The notes under the pieces: generated by a model | Database searches by the model: none | Seen by the model: the letters and a program-made list of their open reading frames with translations, nothing else | Told to the model about the DNA's origin: nothing | In this document: positions 44,961 to 54,276 of the stretch, piece by piece | Layout of the letters: every line of letters starts with the position of its first letter | How positions within the stretch are numbered: the first letter of the stretch is position 1 | Program-made: the position numbers and the translations under genes | Assembly: GCA_905221605.1 (NCBI GenBank) | Contig: CAJNDS010002201.1 | Location: 195,022 to 259,021, forward strand | Length of the DNA: 64,000 bases | Reading direction: 5' to 3' | Source: Symbiodinium natans | Taxonomy: Eukaryota; Sar; Dinophyceae; Suessiales; Symbiodiniaceae

Positions 44961-46334
44961 TCAACCATCGCCACTTATCAGCCGAAGCCGCCTTCGTTTG
45001 GGAGGTTGGGTGGCAGCTGTGTCTGGATTCTGAGAGTCATTATCCTCTACGGCCTTTTGACCTAAACTGGCTGTGTTGATTGGCGCCGCAGCCTGTGGCC
45101 GCGAATCCTTACACGCGTCTCGCTCTTCCATGGCCATTGGTCTACTGGAAGGCTCACTTTGCTTGCTTGATTGTTTCTCTTTGCGGTGCTCGGACATCGC
45201 ACAGAAGTCACGAGAAGCCTCATCAGCCGTTGGACGTAATGGCCCGAGAACACGCTTCAGTCCGGGCGTGTCAAGACAAGCCGTGTACCAGCGCTTCCCT
45301 CGTACAACCTGCGGCCGAACGCCTTGTACAGCTGACATCTCCGTTGGCATGTTTAGCTGCCATGTCGCAACTATCTTGTTGACTGCATCACTCCATTTGC
45401 TCCTGTACTTCTCTGCTTCTGCTTCCAGCTCCCTGTGCGCCCTGGCCAGCTCTTGCTTGCTAGCGCAGTCACGACGAAATTCCGACATCTTTTTGGACAC
45501 ATCTCTCATATCCTCTATGCAGTCCTGCAGGGGCTTGCTGAACTGAAGGGCCAGGCTTGTTAGTTGGGCACGCTGTGGGCGAGTCAACGCAGAGGCTGCA
45601 GCTTCTCGTGGCCAAAGAGCAGCATCGCTTCGATAGCGGACTGCCACCTGTCGAACAGTTGTTTTACCTTCTGCTCTGCTTGCTTCTGCGTTCGTCGGCT
45701 GCGGTGCCGAGGACGAGGAGGATGAGGAAGACGAGGAGGAAGAGGATACCACTTGTTCAGGTGGCTTGGCTTGGTGCTCTTTCTGTGCCCTGGCTTGGGC
45801 TTTCGCCTTTGGTGCTGGGGCAGCTTGGCTTTGTGTCACAGCAACATTGGCTGCCAATCTTGTCACAGGGGCATCGTCAGAGTCTGAAGAAGAGCTGGAG
45901 CTACTATCGCTGTCAGAGCTGCTGTCGCTATCCTTTTCGGCCTCGCCGTCACCTTCAGATGGAAGACGCGCCGGAGCTGGAGGCGGCCACAGCGGCATGT
46001 CATCCTCAAGCTGCGTGTGCTTCTCTGTGTGCCCCGGACGGTTCTCTCGGTTCCGTGTCGGGCTCTTGCCGTTCTTGCCAGGGCTGCCCGGGTGTGCTGG
46101 CAAGTGCAAGTCTGCCAAAAGGACATCATCGGATGGAAGGGGCTTCAAAGGCCACGGGGCTTTCCCGGTCAAATACAGCAGATGTGCCTGATCGACTTCT
46201 TCTTCACTCAGACCTTTGGCTTCCAGCAAGAACCTTTTTTGCTTGTCCCAGTCGCTTGCTTGAGCTGCCGGGTGGGCGAGGAAACTGGCTGCGAGTTCAA
46301 CCTTTCGTTGGTGGGACCCGGACGACCCTGCCAT
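44961..46334 (-). CDS. Protein with Pex14-like N-terminal domain and Ser/Asp-rich, basic-ended tail
   Basis: From the ATG at 46334 the frame gives 457 residues without intron; the frame is open further upstream but with no earlier ATG. Residues about 9-55 (RKVELAASFLAHPAA, WDKQKRFLLEAKGLSEEEVD) match the three-helix Pex14 N-domain pattern, which in peroxins binds WxxxF/Y motifs of Pex5. Pex14 usually has a membrane segment and coiled coil next. Here come proline/acidic sequence, a Ser/Asp run (about 132-160), an Ala/Lys/Gln-rich stretch and a second Ser run. A helical region follows (SKPLQDCIEDMRDVSKKMSE, ELARAHRELEAEAEKYRSKW), then a basic end PPKRRRLRL like a nuclear signal. No transmembrane segment is visible. 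It may be a domain-swapped nuclear protein rather than a peroxisomal import factor. Confidence 0.75.
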   Translation of the reverse strand: MAGSSGSHQRKVELAASFLAHPAAQASDWDKQKRFLLEAKGLSEEEVDQAHLLYLTGKAPWPLKPLPSDDVLLADLHLPAHPGSPGKNGKSPTRNRENRPGHTEKHTQLEDDMPLWPPPAPARLPSEGDGEAEKDSDSSSDSDSSSSSSSDSDDAPVTRLAANVAVTQSQAAPAPKAKAQARAQKEHQAKPPEQVVSSSSSSSSSSSSSAPQPTNAEASRAEGKTTVRQVAVRYRSDAALWPREAAASALTRPQRAQLTSLALQFSKPLQDCIEDMRDVSKKMSEFRRDCASKQELARAHRELEAEAEKYRSKWSDAVNKIVATWQLNMPTEMSAVQGVRPQVVRGKRWYTACLDTPGLKRVLGPLRPTADEASRDFCAMSEHRKEKQSSKQSEPSSRPMAMEERDACKDSRPQAAAPINTASLGQKAVEDNDSQNPDTAATQPPKRRRLRLISGDG

Positions 46335-46602
46335 TGGAGGCTGGCATCCGAGCCCTTTTTGGCCGTCAGCGCACGCGTCAGCTCGACATTGAAATCCCTC
46401 GAAGTAGCGGGTGTAGTTTAGCTTTGCCAGGATGGTCGAGAACACGCCTGCTTAGGAAAATGCCTTGTGCTCTGCAATAGTAGACTAGTAGACTCCGCTG
46501 CAAAGCTTTGAGAATCACATTGCTTCTCAGAATATTTGTGCTGAGCCTGCGAGCACTCACATCATGAGGTTCACTAGTCAAAGACAAAGAAGGAGATACA
46601 GT

Positions 46603-46738
46603 GGGGGGGGGGGGGCTGAGAGAAGAGGAGACGGAGGGAGGGAGGAAGGGAGGGAGGGAGAGAAGGAGGGAGGGAGGGAGGGAGGGAGGAGGGAGGAGTG
46701 AGAGTGGGGGTTGAGAGTGGGAGCGGTGAGAGGGCGAG
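46603..46738 (+). repeat. G/A-only polypurine tract
   Basis: A run of about 12 G is followed by GGGA/GGAGGGA words for over 100 bases with very few pyrimidines. It is the strand mirror of the pyrimidine tract at 29.6 kb. Open frames across it are Ser/Pro/Leu or Gly/Arg/Glu low complexity and should not be taken as coding. Confidence 0.95.
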
Positions 46739-46950
46739 AGGGTCATGGAGAAATTGCACGCAAGCCAGAGGCAGCAAGACGGCAGGCGTGAGCCAATCTC
46801 AGTCGCGGGCACTTTCGGCACTCCCTTCTTGTACCAGCGATTGTCCCCTCCAATGTTGGTGCATCCTGAGAAGATGCGGTTGGGAGGTGGTCGCAAACAC
46901 ATGGTATGGAATGTAGGTAGCTGCACGAGAAGCAGGATTCTAACCGGCTG

Positions 46951-47478
46951 TTGAGCATCCAATCCCATTCGAACAGCGATTGCCCTTGCTCGGGATCCAC
47001 GACAGTAAGGAGTCAAATTCAACGGTGGCCTTCGGGCTTCGGCATGAATGCAGTGCTTGCGTGCATTGTCAGACTCAAATTGGGAACAAGTCTTGCCGGC
47101 GCACCGGTACGTCAAATTTGCACCATTGTTTCGCTGCTCGCTCCTCCCAAAGGCCGACCTGACAAGTCGCTTCGAGAGAGAAGCTTACGTGGCTTGTCTC
47201 GATCTTGGTGCAAGCGGCTCCATTGCGATGTGGTCGGCAGTGTTGATATGGCTTGCACACATTTGGAGGGAGTCAACTATGCCAACCCCATTCTTCTAGG
47301 ACCGAATGCCACGGCGCGAGCAGACTATTCCGGCCGACGACACACATGCCATCTTCCTCAGAACCTGAGGCCCAACGTTCAGCAGGTCCTCGTCCTCATT
47401 GATGTCTCCGACCTGTATTGCGCAGTGGATTTTGCGGACAAAAGCTCTAGATGCAAGCACATCCAAGTACTAGGCTGA
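46951..47478 (+). CDS. Unrecognised plus-strand open frame, 175 codons
   Basis: The frame is open for 175 codons, while the opposite strand has repeated stops after about 47115. Readings: FGMNAVLACIVRLKLGTSLA, HLEGVNYANPILLGPNATAR, VQQVLVLIDVSDLYCAVDF. No domain. It ends just before the foldback element at 47489. A minus-strand frame (47115-46740, HTMCLRPPPNRIFSGCTNIG) competes over its first third. Confidence 0.3.
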   Translation: MSIQSHSNSDCPCSGSTTVRSQIQRWPSGFGMNAVLACIVRLKLGTSLAGAPVRQICTIVSLLAPPKGRPDKSLRERSLRGLSRSWCKRLHCDVVGSVDMACTHLEGVNYANPILLGPNATARADYSGRRHTCHLPQNLRPNVQQVLVLIDVSDLYCAVDFADKSSRCKHIQVLG

Positions 47479-47488
47479 CATGAATTCA

Positions 47489-47580
47489 CAATTTGGATTG
47501 GGCCTTGGGATGTTCCCCCTTCTACGAACAGTCCTTAAGTACCTATTAAGGACTGTTAGTCTAAGGGGGATCCCAAATTG
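47489..47580. mobile_element. 92-base foldback (MITE-like) element
   Basis: The ends CAATTTGG and CCAAATTG are inverted. Inside them CCCCCTT and AACAGTCCTTAA pair with TTAAGGACTGTT and AAGGGGG around a short centre. The left arm carries an extra 12-base stretch. It has no coding content. Same structural style as 20916-21022 but a different sequence. Confidence 0.7.
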
Positions 47581-47647
47581 GGCAATCCGTGGCCCCAGCT
47601 CTCAGCCCTGCTGCATGAAAGTTCTTGACCTTAACAGCAAAAACCGG

Positions 47648-47670
47648 TTTAGGGTTTAGGGTTTAGGGTT
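47648..47670 (+). repeat. Interstitial telomere-type repeat (TTTAGGG)n
   Basis: About three TTTAGGG units with the G-rich strand on plus, the opposite orientation to the blocks at 47770 and 47922. Confidence 0.85.
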
Positions 47671-47769
47671 AACTTTCGCACACATCGTAGCTTCAAAGAC
47701 TCTGCCTCGGCTGCTCAGCTCTTGACGGTCACGTTCGGCAAGCGCTCATCACGAAAGTGCCGGCCTGTC

Positions 47770-47825
47770 ACCCTAACCCCTAACCCCTAACCCCTAAATC
47801 CTAAACCCTAAACCCTAAACCCTTT
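47770..47825 (+). repeat. Interstitial telomere-type repeat with CCCCTAA variants
   Basis: Begins with three CCCCTAA-type units, a variant spelling, then CCCTAAA units including one TCCTAAA. Confidence 0.85.
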
Positions 47826-47921
47826 TTGCATCCGGGCTCCCATGGGTGCTGCCAGAAACTGCCCAAGCACAGGCTCCCAGTGCTACTGACAGGATTCCCA
47901 TACTCTAGCAAGCCAATCATC

Positions 47922-47987
47922 AAACCCTAAACCCTAAACCCTAAACCCTAAACCCTAAACCCTAAACCCTAAACCCTAAACCCTAAA
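47922..47987 (+). repeat. Interstitial telomere-type repeat (CCCTAAA)n
   Basis: Nine clean CCCTAAA units, the longest perfect block in the window. Confidence 0.95.
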
Positions 47988-48233
47988 TGTCATGTTGGCG
48001 TGGTGAACGGTCGAAGCATCGACTTCCCATTTTTGCCTTGCAAGCCAAATAAGTCTTGCGGCTGTCGTTCTGGCCCAAAAAGATCAGCACCCTTCGACCG
48101 ATCAGCAAAAGCGTTGGCTGCTCTCTGTGCAAGGCATGGCAAGGCTACCTATCCTGGGCGAGTTTACCATGCTCGATTGTGCATTTTTGTTTTCTCCCGA
48201 CCTTCTGCCAGGTTTTCTAGCCCGACCAAGTAC

Positions 48234-49220
48234 CTACTGCAAAAAACTGTGCCGAAAAAGATCATCTGAGTTTTCGGGGCCTGGCCTACAAGACCGCGCC
48301 AGGCAGGTTAGGACGGCCTCGTCCAACAAGTAGCAGGGCTTGGATTTGTGTTTTGCTCGACGAGCCGCTGTTTGCTTCCACCTGCCCGAATCGACTTTCC
48401 AGCGTTTTGACAAACGACTTCGGCCTATACCCAAAGCTGCCCAGATTTCTGTACTCCTAGCATGCCGCAACCGGGGGGGATTAGCATCTTCGTCTGCAGC
48501 AATGGGCCCAAATTGTCAAATTCTAAGAGCTCCATTGCCCGACTGTCCAAAAAATCAAAAGCTCCTCCCTGAGATGCTGGCGGACCCATTTGCCGAAGAA
48601 AGGCAAAGCCTTCGAGGTTTATAGCTAACAAAGCGCATGAGACACGCATAATCCAACTGGCTGCAACCTCACTTGTGCCAACTTGACCTCGGCTATGCGT
48701 ACTAGCCGGCCAAGTGGCCCAATGCGTCCAGGTCGGATGCGCATGACACCACCGCATAGTCCTAACGTGACCGCTCAACTTGCATGTGCAAAAGACTGCA
48801 CCGTTCCAGCCCGCATTGGGAAGGCCAGGAAGAGAGCTTTGAGGCTCGAGCTGCATCGGGCAAGGCTTGTCTGGATCGGGACAGTACCTCCTCGGTTCTC
48901 TTGGTCGCTTGGGTCGCCCTCAATACGAATCCTCCATGCCCTCTTGCACACAACTACTTCAGATTGCAAATTCCACTCATCTGGGGGCTCTGACGGCCAC
49001 CACGGTGCGGCTGGCTGGTCCTCTGCCCAAATTCATGCAAAGTCGCGTGCTATCGCAGCGGCATTGATTCATCCACTTGCTGCCTTGATGCTCCAGTCCA
49101 GGAAATGCGCAGGCATCAATGGGAATGCGTACTCCTAGGGGTTCAAGGTGAACAGACGTCGCGCCCAAGACATCTTCGCCGGTTGACTTAGCATCCTTGT
49201 TGACCCACTTTGTCGTCAAG
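48234..49220 (-). CDS. Unrecognised multi-exon gene
   Basis: Minus-strand segments. About 49228-49070: MFSLTTKWVNKDAKSTGEDV, LGATSVHLEPLGVRIPIDAC, GLEHQGSKWMN. About 48625-48450: LEGFAFLRQMGPPASQGGAF, DFLDSRAMELLEFDNLGP, LLQTKMLIPPG. About 48370-48234: RRAKHKSKPCYLLDEAVL, CRPGPENSDDLFRHSFLQ, then a stop at 48234. Different frames separated by intron-sized gaps, all one strand. No family is recognised. The stop lies about 250 bases from the telomere-type block. Confidence 0.4.
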
Positions 49221-49315
49221 CTGAACAATCGGTCAGCTCCTCGACAGAATCGTGCCCGAACGCAAAGTGTGCTTGCGAGCTCAAGAAATTGGCAGAGTAC
49301 TCATTTGGACAAAAA

Positions 49316-49341
49316 CATATGTATGTATATATATATATATA
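49316..49341. repeat. (TA)n microsatellite
   Basis: ATATGTATGTATATATATATATA-type run just inside a weak plus-strand frame. Confidence 0.85.
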
Positions 49342-50016
49342 GCGTCATGATGATCCAGTCTCCTGGCGCGACGAACTGGTCAACGTCAACTTCAACACCG
49401 GTCAAGACCTTGGAAAGCCGGGATGAATTCGACCAGCAAGAGACACTCTTTGAGCAAAACAGAATCGAGGGCAGCTGCCCTTGCCATCAAGATGGCCCTG
49501 AGCTTGTTGAAGTTGAAGCTCCTGGAGCTGAATTGTGCAAGCGAGCTGTGAAGATCAAAGCTGTAGAGCTGGGCATGAGTGAGGTCCTCCTGATCCGTGG
49601 CTCACTTGGCAACGGGGCTGCGTGAAGAATGACCTTACAAGAGCCGGTCAAGATCCCAGCACAAAGGACTCTTCATGCCGAAGCCTTCCTTTCATCTTGT
49701 CAGCATGGCATATGAGGCACATGTATTCAGCTTCGGATTGAAGCCTTTTCTGAGCCTGCACGCCAGCCGTGGGAAGCGCTCAGCGGTCCAGGTCTTCGGA
49801 GTGAAGAGGCCGAAGTTGAACATCAGGATGGGCTCTTCCCTCAGCTCAGCATTAACGCCCGGAACTGTAGCTGTGATTGCCCTCGCGATGCTGTTTCAAG
49901 CCTCCTGTGGGGAATGCCAGAGTGGAGGACACCGCAAGTCACAAGCAACTGTCAGTCTTGACCGCCATCCACACACTCCAAGCGCACGGCGAGAAATAGT
50001 GAACCGACTTGATTAG
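49342..50016 (+). other. Unassigned plus-strand open frames
   Basis: Plus 49197-49625 (after the TA repeat: SRDEFDQQETLFEQNRIEGS, LVEVEAPGAELCKRAVKIK) and plus 49675-50016 (KRPKLNIRMGSSLSSALTPG, TVAVIALAMLFQASCGECQS) look moderately coding. The second contains a hydrophobic stretch after a Met that could be a signal peptide. No domain; the link between them is unproven. Confidence 0.3.
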
Positions 50017-50279
50017 CTCCTGTTCTCACGGAGGGCCCATGGAGGCGAAAAGTTGTTTTGATTCGGTACTAAGCTTTTGGTTTGTGCGAGGTCTGGCCCA
50101 ATAATGCCCAGTCGTCGTCGTCGCCGCCGTCTCCGTCTCTCGTCGTCGTCACAAGAATACTAGTATTTGGAGTCGTAATAGCAAGTAGCACTAGGTAGCA
50201 GTAAGTAATAGCAGGAGTGGGGAATGGCAGTAAACATAAGCAATATCTAGGACTCGCTGTTTCCAACAGCGGGCAAAAA

Positions 50280-50465
50280 CAACACGACCCAACAACAAAA
50301 AGCATTCCATCCATCCTTTTTGTCCTAGCCGTCCTATCCGTCTTATGTGTCCTATCCATCCTGTCCATCTTATCCGTCTGTTTTGCCTGTCCTCTCCGCG
50401 ATGTCCGTCTGAGCCTTTCTGCACGTCCTGTAGATCCTAGCAGGTCCTACCCATCCAGGTCCTAA
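50280..50465. repeat. Degenerate minisatellite, unit about GTCCTATCC
   Basis: Words such as GTCCTATCC, GTCTTATCC and ATCCTGTCC recur roughly every 10 bases for over 150 bases. The opposite strand reads as an Arg/Thr/Asp/Gly repeat, which is an artefact of the repeat. Confidence 0.8.
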
Positions 50466-50519
50466 TCATCTTTTCCGAATATGTCCTTAACCGCCTAACC
50501 CCCCAGTCGTCGTGACCAT

Positions 50520-50660
50520 TTTATCTAACCTGACCAGTCCGCCCGTCCGCCCGTCTATTCGTGCCCGCTGGCCGCTCCGCCCGTCCACCTGTCCGTCTGA
50601 CCACCCGCCCGTCCGCACATGCGCCCGTCGCACCCCTTCGCCCGTCCGCCCTTTTCTTCC
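50520..50660. repeat. Degenerate minisatellite, unit about CCGCCCGT
   Basis: CCCGTCC, CCGCCCGT and CCACCTGT words recur every 8-12 bases. Related in style to the array at 50280-50465, 55 bases away, but more GC-rich. Confidence 0.8.
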
Positions 50661-51439
50661 GCTCAGCTCAGTAAGGCGAACCTGCACGAAGCCACGCAAA
50701 ACTGCTCGCTGAGCTTGCCCAGAGCCACACGAAGCGGAGTAAGCTGACTCAATAGAAATAATGCAGGATAGTAAGAATCAGAGTACTAATGTTTTGCCTG
50801 GTTAGTATGCCCCCCCCCGAACAATCGAAGCTGGTTTGTGCTTTCTTTCAACGGTCCACGAGCGAGGCCCGGCAGTTGCTTTTACAGGCGCGCCACCGAA
50901 ACTTCCTTACGACACCCGGACGATTTGACTTAATTGAGGATCCAGGGGGAAGGCACCTGGATCCCCAAACAGTTACAGGGTCCTGAATAGCCCCCCACCT
51001 TAACAGAACTTTGTTTACGGCGCCCATTCAACCGCAACCCACATTAAGAGTGGTAAGAGCAGTAGTAACAGGAGTAGTAATAACAAAATAAGCATATTGG
51101 TTGTTGTCGTAGGGGTGCACGGGCCTCTGCCATCTTCACAAACTGCGAAGTTGGAGGTCCACCAACGTAGCTCACCCATGCTTTCCTGCCACAGCATACT
51201 TTTGAACAAAACCGTAGATGGCCCTGTGGCCAGTGTCAACCATTGGGCTCTGAGATCTAGAGGTTTTGACTTGCTACATACAGGCTTCCGGGCTGCAGGG
51301 TTCAGCTGACATGGGAAAGACCTGCCGAGCCGGGGGGGCTTACAAACATAAAGTGGACCAACACGGTGGCCTGAACCAGCCATCCGAAGTTCGAAGACGG
51401 TCCCAGTTCGTCTTGAAGCGAAGATCGACTCGAGCGCCT
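50661..51439. other. No gene recognised
   Basis: Includes a TAA/AGTA-rich stretch near 51045-51100 and a short inverted GGATCCAGG/CCTGGATCC pair near 50938-50966. Nothing coding is supported. Confidence 0.35.
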
Positions 51440-51770
51440 AAGCGCGAAGTTGCAAGAGTTCGCCCTCCCCCCCCCTCTCCGTGCGACTCGCATTCCAGCT
51501 TCAGCTTCTTCCCTCCAGCTCTCAATAAGCTCACTGCGCATCAGTTGCTGCCTCGTCTCGACGTTTATCTGCCGCGATCCTGCCTCACAGGTCGCCCAAA
51601 ACATCACAATTGTCAAGTCCCTCTGCACGTGAACTACACGCAATGACTCGAGGCCATTTGCCACATGTCGCACGGCTTTGTCTGTGCAAGCGGCAGTTGT
51701 GAGATCGTCGGGAGTGCCATTTGGGAATGACATTTTTGCTGTCCGCCTAGATGTATGAGGAGTGGGACAT
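51440..51770 (-). CDS. Unrecognised exon
   Basis: Within a 195-codon minus-strand frame (51889-51302), the part from about 51770 to 51460 reads like protein: AKMSFPNGTPDDLTTAACTD, RHVANGLESLRVVHVQRDL, TIVMFWATCEAGSRQINVE, ELIESWREEAEAGMRV. The flanks of the frame are less convincing. No domain is recognised. Confidence 0.4.
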
Positions 51771-51889
51771 AACAGATATTTGGCAATGAGCTCTTCAACG
51801 CGGCAGTTTTGTCTGCAGGCACATATGTGATCCTGAGTCCCCAATGGTGTATCTCCCCACCCCTTCCCCCAAAGCTCTCTGAATGGCAA

Positions 51890-52829
51890 AACTTGTCGCT
51901 GCTACACATTTCACAAGGGTTGGCACGTTCTTCTTTTGGATGGGGGGGGTTTGGGGGCGGGACCGCTCGCTTTCCTTGGATTCAGTAGGAACACTTCTAA
52001 CTTGTCTGTATTTCCCCGGCCTCTCCCCTCGCCGGGGTTCTTTATTGCTGTATGATGGTTTTGGCAGGGAGTCTTATGGGCCATGGGACCAGAGGGCTAA
52101 AAAAGAGAGGGGACCAGAGGGCCAGAGGGTAACTACCCCAAAAATGTGCCCTCCTTTTTGCAAACTCTGTTGAAGTGAATTTCAAATTCGCGGAAGTGTG
52201 GTCCCGGCGCATTTTCTTGACATCACAGTCTGCGACTCCAAAGACCATATTGCAAGGAAATCGCGGCTACGTTTGACCGACACTTAGAGACCACAACAGC
52301 AGGGCGGGGCTGGGGCCGGCTGGGGACAGTCCACGAGTCCACGACCGACCACACCATGTTGATCATTGACAGAAAATCGTGGCGACAAAGACACCGAATC
52401 GTGGCTTTGCCACGCTTGTCGCACTGATCTATGATCTTCAAGGCTGGATTTTTTCTGGAAAGGCGTCATCCCTGAAGATCCGTGCCTTGTAGCTGCGATT
52501 CAAACGAGCCTTTTCTTCCCATGCCTTGCGAGACCGCGAGCAAGCGAAATTGTTCACTTGATTCCCCTCCACATGCAGCCTTGCAGTACATCAGGATTCT
52601 GCAGTCAAGGGTGTCTAATTCAATAGCCCGAAAGCACCCCCGAAAGCCGGGAGCCCCACCTCAGAGCAAAGGCCTTCCGTGGCGAGCCACTGGGCTGCAT
52701 CGGCCGGCCTTTTTAAGCAGCAGAAAGACAGAAAAAAGGCCGCTTGACATGCTTGACATGAACCGGTAAACACTGCAAGAACATGCAAGAACCAGACGGC
52801 TCCCTGAAAGCTGAGCCATCCGCCCTGTC
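51890..52829. other. No gene recognised; small repeats
   Basis: GGGACCAGAGGG-type words repeat at about 52082-52135. Minus 52615-52960 has overlapping frames of about 100 codons without a domain. Confidence 0.35.
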
Positions 52830-54276
52830 TTGCGTGCTGCAAAGAAGAGCTGGCAGGAAGCAACAATTGGTGCTCCGATGGCGTCTGCATCCGCCTGCGC
52901 AACGATGCAATACAATGCTTGTTCCGAAGCAGCATGCAGAGTCATAGAGGCGGGCCTCATCCATCAACATCGGGTTCATGGCCCGATGGAACTCCGTCCC
53001 TGGCAGGCGCCAGCATTTGCAAGTTGCAAGCATGCGCTATCCAGTGCCATGGCAGAAGAAGGGCAGAATATGGCAGAACGCAGCTTCGTTGTGCGATCCC
53101 CTGCTGGTGCCTGGCGTTACCAAGCACTGACAGTGCTTGCCATCATCTCCCGGAACATTGTCAGGCAGATGCTGGATGCTGCACCTTGACCGTCTGCATC
53201 AAGATACACTGCACTTCATACCAATGGTCACCGGGCTTGCGGCGTTAGGAACTGTGACATATCAGAATCTGCTGAGGATGTCGTGCGTCTCACTGTGTCT
53301 GTGCAAAAGGACATCAGGACCTGCCCCCCCGAATCGTGTTCCCTGGTTATCCCTGGTTATCTAGAATCCAGATGTTTCGAGTCTAGAGGGCCAGAGCCAC
53401 CTGCAACAACATTTCAAATTCCAAGCCGGAAGCCGACGGCTCTGGGAAGAGGCATTCCTAGAATAGCAGCTTGATTGGCTCCTGACTGGAACTTCTCTTG
53501 GTCCAACCCGCCCCCACCCCCAGCTACATGCACCTGCGTTGCTCCATCCCAGTAATCTGTTGCATCCATGGCACGTAACCATGCTGATGTCGCCTGGCTT
53601 GCGGCCACGGCACTACGCTTCAGCTCTCGCGCTGGAAACTCTTGACCCGCCGAGCATAAACAAATCGTGCAAGCCTGGCATGCCCTCGAGAAGCGAGCCA
53701 GGTGTGACTGTCAGGCTTGGCAGCGATCAGGTGCCATGTGTCCTCATTCCCCCATCGAATGTCGCCTGCATGCTCGGCACAGAGGGCACCACAACAGCTA
53801 CCATGAGTCAGGTACACATGCCTGGGCACCAGCAGTCGGACCACTGAGCAGCGCAGTACACCCAGAACGGTTCTTGAGAAACCATCTGGGCAGTCTGCGC
53901 CAGTCCTGGCCCACAGGATTCTGACCCGAAAAGCTGATGGCTGAACACTTTCGAGTGACTCGAGTGTAGCCATCTGTCACCAAGGTATTCAGACGACCCT
54001 TGGCTGCCAATGTGGCAAACTTTTGAACAATAACCCACGGCTCCTGCGGAGGCTGCAGTTGTGACGGGTGCCGAGTTGACGTCAGCTGGCAGTGCTAGGC
54101 ACAAAGCTCTCGCATGCGACTCCGATGCAAGTGTCGTCCGCGGGTCATATTTTGCGCATGGAACTTCGGACATGCGCTGCCAAACCCTTGGAATGCTTAA
54201 CATACAAGCTTACGTGAGGACTTGGTGGTTTTGTCGTTCTACATGTTCAGGGGGCCTCGTCACGAACATGACCTGA
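52830..54276 (+). other. Unassigned plus-strand open frames, possible gene
   Basis: Plus 52830-53189 (CKHALSSAMAEEGQNMAERS, AWRYQALTVLAIISRNIVRQ), 53539-53847 (ETLDPPSINKSCKPGMPSRS, VTVRLGSDQVPCVLIPPSNV) and 54061-54276 (TGAELTSAGSARHKALACDS) could be exons of one gene. Minus-strand frames overlap parts of them (53973-53620, 54203-53808). No domain on either strand. Confidence 0.3.

Noticed and set aside
44961..46445. Start of the Pex14-like protein at 46445
   Set aside because: The codon there is GTG, not ATG. The first ATG in frame is at 46334 and places the Pex14-like domain at the usual N-terminal position.
45557..46480. Plus-strand open frame of 307 codons across the Pex14-like gene
   Set aside because: Antisense shadow. 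The minus strand has the recognisable Pex14-like pattern and low-complexity Ser/Asp structure.
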